Assembly: GCA_028065135.1 (NCBI GenBank)
Contig: JAPTWR010000194.1
Location: forward strand, 1-7,701
Reading direction: 5' to 3'
Origin: Acidithiobacillus sp.
GTDB taxonomy: Bacteria > Pseudomonadota > Gammaproteobacteria > Acidithiobacillales > Acidithiobacillaceae
Length of the DNA: 7,701 nucleotides
Of the stretch, positions 5,442 through 7,701 are shown in pieces. The translations under genes were made by a program, and so were the position numbers. Position 1 is the stretch's first letter. Each line of letters begins with the position of its first letter. Below the pieces are notes generated by a model that saw nothing but the letters and a program-made list of their open reading frames with translations, searched no databases and had not been told where the DNA came from.

Positions 5442-5888
5442 ATGCCACAAAGCAGTGGATTATTGGTCATTGACCTGCAGTACGGATTTTCACCAAAACC
5501 GGACCTGGTGGAACGCATCCGGGATGCCGCCCAGGATTACTCGGTCGTCGTGGCGACCAAATTTTTGAACCCGCCGGACAGCCTGTTCAGACGTGTTTTA
5601 AATGACGGGAAAGACGGTGGGGCCATTATCGACGTGGGCCACGAAATCGTCCTGGAGAAAACGGGCTACGGGCTGGATCAGGCAGCCATCAACGCCTTGC
5701 GTGAATTTCCGGAGATCACCGAATGGGGCCTGGTCGGTAGTCGTACTGGCGCATGCATCATGGCCTGCGGGTTCTCCCTGTGGGACGCGAAGATTCCTTT
5801 CCATGTGATCCGGCACCTGTGTGCGGAAGAAAAAGGGCCGATGTGTGAAGCGGTGGATACGGTTTTACAGCGACAATTTGGAGTGTGA
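5442..5888 (+). CDS. Isochorismatase-like cysteine hydrolase
   Basis: The protein of 148 aa has the catalytic triad of the isochorismatase/nicotinamidase superfamily: Asp11 in LLVIDLQYGF, Lys73 in EIVLEKTGYG and Cys105 in SRTGACIMACG. This is the canonical order and spacing, with GLVGSRTGACI replacing the usual G(V/I)xTxxCV. It is shorter than typical nicotinamidases (about 180-210 aa), with parts of the substrate lid missing, so the substrate is unclear; nicotinamide or another amide is possible. CAGGAAG (5428-5434) provides an SD at 7 bases. It lies 15 bases after the glycosylase gene in the same unit. Its end overlaps a GTG that is an alternative start of the next gene. Confidence 0.85.
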   Translation: MPQSSGLLVIDLQYGFSPKPDLVERIRDAAQDYSVVVATKFLNPPDSLFRRVLNDGKDGGAIIDVGHEIVLEKTGYGLDQAAINALREFPEITEWGLVGSRTGACIMACGFSLWDAKIPFHVIRHLCAEEKGPMCEAVDTVLQRQFGV

Positions 5889-5890
5889 TT

Positions 5891-6109
5891 GTGGCGAAAG
5901 AATCCAATAAGACAAGGAAACCACCTGGCCCCGGTCGTGGCGGGAAACGGGAGAATTCAGGACGCAAGGCTCCTGACGGTGCCACCATCGCCACTACAGT
6001 CCAGATTTCGGCGCTGGTGACCCCGGCTCAGCGTGGCAGATTCTTGGCCCTGGGCGGCAGCGCATGGCTGCGTGCTATCATTGATCGTGAATTTGACAAG
6101 GGTGTATGA
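5891..6109 (+). CDS. Small basic GGxRxGAGRK-type protein, possible DNA binder
   Basis: The 72-aa protein has a basic, Gly/Pro-rich N-terminus with the motif GRGGKRENSGRKAP (residues 15-28), like the GGxRxGAGRK element of many small plasmid and phage proteins. A strand (ATTVQISALVT) and two short helices (PAQRGRFLALGG; SAWLRAIIDREFDKG) follow, which would suit a ribbon-helix-helix or related DNA-binding fold. The GTG at 5891 is chosen because GGAG (5880-5883) lies 7 bases before it; the GTG at 5885 is too close. It is the last gene of unit C. Its final codons overlap the promoter of unit D, and the stop TGA is part of operator site 4. That position makes it a candidate for the shared regulator, which is inference. 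Confidence 0.75.
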   Translation: MAKESNKTRKPPGPGRGGKRENSGRKAPDGATIATTVQISALVTPAQRGRFLALGGSAWLRAIIDREFDKGV

Positions 6110-6127
6110 TTGATATATTATAATCAT
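6093..6127 (+). promoter_or_regulatory. Sigma-70 promoter with palindromic operator, site 4
   Basis: A consensus -35 TTGACA (6093-6098) and a -10 TATTAT (6116-6121) are 17 bp apart. The palindrome at 6106-6127 has perfect arms ATGATT and AATCAT, as at site 1. The -35 lies in the last codons of the preceding gene, and its stop codon lies in the left arm of the operator. The predicted transcription start near 6128 leaves about 38 bases before the ATG at 6166. Confidence 0.85.
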
Positions 6128-6165
6128 CAGGAGCTGACCTCCGACCGTGACGAAATAGGGAACTC

Positions 6166-6417
6166 ATGCCTAATCATTTCGAGATAGGCCAAAACGATCT
6201 GCCAAGCGACGATGAAGTCTGCGACATGGCGACCGGTTATGTCGACGGGTTTGAGCGCGCCATGGAAGTCCTGGGCCTGGACGTGGAAGCCATGGAAGAG
6301 TGGCTGCTGGATCACAACATCGAGCGCTGCCCATCTTGCGACTGGTTCGTGGCCAGCCATGAGTTGCTGAACGATGAGGGTGAAATAGACGGGTTTTGCG
6401 ATAACTGCAGGTCATAA
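6166..6417 (+). CDS. Putative zinc-ribbon protein (83 aa)
   Basis: This is the first gene of unit D, with AGGG (6157-6160) 5 bases before the ATG. The N-terminal half is acidic and helical (DDEVCDMATGYVDGFERAMEVLGLDVEAMEEWLLDHN). The C-terminal part has CPSC (Cys55, Cys58) and CDNC (Cys78, Cys81), separated by 19 residues with a polar strand (WFVASHELLNDEGEIDGF), a pattern typical of a zinc ribbon. Such small proteins may bind nucleic acids or proteins. No enzymatic motif is visible and the family is not recognised. It lies 9 bases before a second CxxC-rich protein and is probably co-transcribed and co-functional with it. Confidence 0.78.
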   Translation: MPNHFEIGQNDLPSDDEVCDMATGYVDGFERAMEVLGLDVEAMEEWLLDHNIERCPSCDWFVASHELLNDEGEIDGFCDNCRS

Positions 6418-6426
6418 GGGTAGAAC

Positions 6427-6789
6427 ATGGAACGCACGCGCCGCATTATGAACAAATACAACATGGTGTCTTGGACCAGCCGGTCTAAAACGCAGATGGA
6501 CAGCCTGCTGGAGGTGGCTCGAAAACTGCAAGACGATCCTGAGCGGGATCAGCGCATCGCCGCCGGTCTATGCCGATTGTGCCATTACCACGGGAACCGC
6601 TTTGGCCTGGCGGGCGCCGCCATGACCCAGGAGCCCTGCATGTGTTGCGGAAAGGATCAAATTTACGGCAGCACCCGCACCGACGCGCTCTGCCTAGAGT
6701 GCGCCAAGGACACCGGGCTGTGCAAGCATTGCGGCGGAGATCGTGAATTGCAGACCGGGCGGCGCAACTGGCCGGAACCCAAACTTTGA
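6427..6789 (+). CDS. Cysteine-rich protein with four CxxC motifs (120 aa)
   Basis: AAGGG (6416-6420) lies 6 bases before the ATG; a second ATG at 6448 is possible but lacks an SD. Residues 1-46 are basic and helical (MERTRRIMNKYNM; MDSLLEVARKLQDDPERDQRIAAG). The rest contains four CxxC pairs: CRLC (49-52), CMCC (71-74), CLEC (89-92) and CKHC (99-102), enough for two zinc sites, interleaved or in tandem, as in zinc-ribbon or RING-like folds. The loop lengths between pairs are 18, 14 and 6. No family is recognised. It sits directly behind another CxxC protein, so metal-linked binding of nucleic acid or a partner is a reasonable but unproven guess. Confidence 0.78.
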   Translation: MERTRRIMNKYNMVSWTSRSKTQMDSLLEVARKLQDDPERDQRIAAGLCRLCHYHGNRFGLAGAAMTQEPCMCCGKDQIYGSTRTDALCLECAKDTGLCKHCGGDRELQTGRRNWPEPKL

Positions 6790-6803
6790 ATCAGGGAAGG
6801 CAG

Positions 6804-6812
6804 TGAGATAAT
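6804..6812 (+). promoter_or_regulatory. Possible extended -10 promoter
   Basis: TGAGATAAT (6804-6812) reads as an extended -10 element (TG, one base, GATAAT), with only a poor -35 (TTTGAA at 6785-6790, 16 bp spacing). It lies in the 91-base gap between the four-CxxC gene and the 43-aa gene and could give those downstream genes separate expression. It lacks the palindrome seen at the other four promoters. Confidence 0.35.
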
Positions 6813-6880
6813 TGCCATCGAATCGCTGCGCATGGTCCCCTCCGGCGCTGCGACCTGGAAGGCACCCAAAGGAGAACTTC

Positions 6881-7012
6881 ATGAGCAAAAACGCCGATAA
6901 CGCGCCAAAAGTCCATATTACCATCACCATTCCCCAGGCACGGGCAATGGTTGAAGCGCTGGACCTCTACATGCGTCTGGGGCTTGGCCAGGTCCACATG
7001 GTTTCCAAATAG
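6881..7012 (+). CDS. Very small hypothetical protein (43 aa)
   Basis: The ATG at 6881 follows a strong SD, AAAGGAG (6868-6874), at 6 bases, which is the main reason to accept it; an in-frame TTG at 6812 has no SD and would add a poorly plausible Pro/Arg-rich extension. The protein is a strand (KVHITITI) and an amphipathic helix (PQARAMVEALDLYMRLGLGQV), a pattern compatible with ribbon-helix-helix-like or other very small folds, but too short to assign. There is no membrane segment. It ends 11 bases before the start of the secreted protein, whose SD overlaps its stop, so the two are likely translated together. Confidence 0.65.
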   Translation: MSKNADNAPKVHITITIPQARAMVEALDLYMRLGLGQVHMVSK

Positions 7013-7023
7013 GAGTGGCTGAT

Positions 7024-7533
7024 ATGGATACGAAAAGAGCATTAAAACATGGCGTACTGATCATTTTTGTGGCGCTGGCGTCCACGGTGTCGTATGCAAC
7101 TGCCAAGACGGTTATCGCTTCGGGTAATGGGCGGGTCATCTTCTCTGGTAAGAGGCAACAGGCCACGGTGGTCATCGCTCCCGCGATGTACACTGAAACG
7201 TGTAGCAATCGCGGCGGGAAACGGATATGCATAAAGCACCAGGCTCCACCTGAATATTTTGCGTTTCCAGTTCATATTTCTGGGCGCGAACCAACACAGA
7301 TCACCACGCAGTATGTGCCATCGTCAAGAAGTCTGTTTTTCAATCCGAATGGTCTTCCCGCCCCACGATACCATGGGAAGCCCGTTCCCGCGTATGATTG
7401 CGTGTACCGTGGCCATGTACTGCAGCCGGGTGGCGAATGGCAAAAGTATGACCAGAAAACTGGCATGCACTGGCATCGTGTTTGCCGGTATAAGCATGGG
7501 AGGGGCGTTATGAGCCCTGCCGTTTCTAACTAA
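7024..7533 (+). CDS. Putative secreted/periplasmic protein (169 aa)
   Basis: TAGGAG (7010-7015) precedes the ATG by 8 bases; a GTG at 7015 would place the SD too close. The N-terminus has a Sec signal peptide: basic MDTKRALKHG, a hydrophobic core VLIIFVALAS and an A-x-A cleavage site (residues 25-27, SYATA before KT). The mature part of about 142 residues has four cysteines (60, 69, 126 and 154) that could form two disulfides, many aromatic residues and a basic pI-looking composition, and probably a beta-rich fold (VIFSGKRQQATVVIAP; YFAFPVHISG). No lipobox, enzyme motif or further membrane helix is seen. The family is not recognised. It is the only clearly exported protein in the window. Confidence 0.78.
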   Translation: MDTKRALKHGVLIIFVALASTVSYATAKTVIASGNGRVIFSGKRQQATVVIAPAMYTETCSNRGGKRICIKHQAPPEYFAFPVHISGREPTQITTQYVPSSRSLFFNPNGLPAPRYHGKPVPAYDCVYRGHVLQPGGEWQKYDQKTGMHWHRVCRYKHGRGVMSPAVSN

Positions 7534-7566
7534 AAGCAATAGAGTCAACAAGAAAGGACCATGCGC

Positions 7567-7701
7567 ATGAGCCATTGGAAAATCTGGTGTGACGGGGCCT
7601 GCGCGCCGACCAACCCCGGCCCGTGTGCCTGGGGTTCCGTGATCCAGTCACCGGACGGCGGACGGACGGAACACTTCGGCTTCATCCAGGCGATGGGCAC
7701 C
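7567..7701 (+). CDS. RNase H family protein, N-terminal part (runs off window)
   Basis: Forty-five codons of an RNase HI-like protein are visible before the window ends. The opening KIWCDGACAPTNPGPCAWG matches the first strand and loop of RNase HI (usual pattern DGSxxxNPGPGGxG), including the first catalytic Asp (residue 9). A second strand (SVIQSPDGGRTEHFGF) follows. The remaining catalytic residues (Glu, Asp, Asp) lie beyond the edge. RNase H removes the RNA strand of RNA-DNA hybrids, such as R-loops and replication primers. The ATG at 7567 has GAAAGGA (7552-7558) 8 bases before it; an ATG at 7561 is only two bases from that SD and less likely. Confidence 0.88.
   Translation, partial: MSHWKIWCDGACAPTNPGPCAWGSVIQSPDGGRTEHFGFIQAMGT

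Noticed and set aside
6172..6177. AATCAT just after the ATG of the 83-aa gene as an extra operator half-site
   Set aside because: It is a single 6-base match inside coding sequence, with no partner arm at the right distance.
1..7701. tRNA, rRNA, CRISPR array, insertion sequence
   Set aside because: No cloverleaf-like segment, regularly spaced repeats, transposase motifs or terminal inverted repeats could be seen by reading; coding density leaves little room for them.

Overview
This 7.7 kb window is densely packed. All 19 supported genes lie on the + strand, most with a clear Shine-Dalgarno (SD) sequence, and many overlap by a few bases. Composition is moderately GC-rich and start sites and promoters are of the sigma-70 type, so a proteobacterium is likely. 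The mix of many small hypothetical genes with a few stray nucleic-acid enzymes (a family-4 uracil-DNA glycosylase, an RNase H, an archaeal-type peptidyl-tRNA hydrolase, an HD phosphohydrolase) looks like the accessory part of a plasmid, integrative element or large phage. No replication, transfer or integrase gene is visible, so the element type cannot be fixed. An acidophile such as Acidithiobacillus is only a guess.

Layout. Positions 2-406 are the 3' end of an AAA+ ATPase gene. Four transcription units follow, each headed by the same AT-rich module: a sigma-70 promoter whose -10 box lies inside a 22-bp interrupted palindrome with arms ATGATT and AATCAT. Unit A (promoter 403-437) holds a 63-aa protein, two unknown proteins of 227 and 181 aa, and a Pth2-type peptidyl-tRNA hydrolase. 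Unit B (promoter 2345-2380) holds a 159-aa protein with a winged-helix-like C-terminus and a 73-aa two-helix membrane protein. Unit C (promoter 3138-3173) is a tight run of eight genes: a 100-aa unknown, an HD-domain phosphohydrolase, a DUF1289 Cys4 protein, a 94-aa unknown, a 55-aa small ORF coupled on both sides, a family-4 uracil-DNA glycosylase, an isochorismatase-like cysteine hydrolase and a small basic GGxRxGAGRK-type protein. Unit D (promoter 6093-6127) holds two CxxC-rich putative zinc proteins. After a short gap with a weak extended -10 promoter come a 43-aa protein, a secreted four-cysteine protein and the start of an RNase H gene that runs off the window.

The main observation is the repeated palindromic promoter. 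It would place the four units under one shared DNA-binding regulator, so that genes for DNA repair, RNA and translation quality control, nucleotide hydrolysis and small unknown proteins are switched together. The regulator is not proven here. The GGxRxGAGRK-type protein just upstream of site 4 and the winged-helix-like protein just downstream of site 2 are the local candidates. There is no gene-free stretch longer than 300 bases, and no convincing rRNA, tRNA, CRISPR, insertion sequence or intrinsic terminator.
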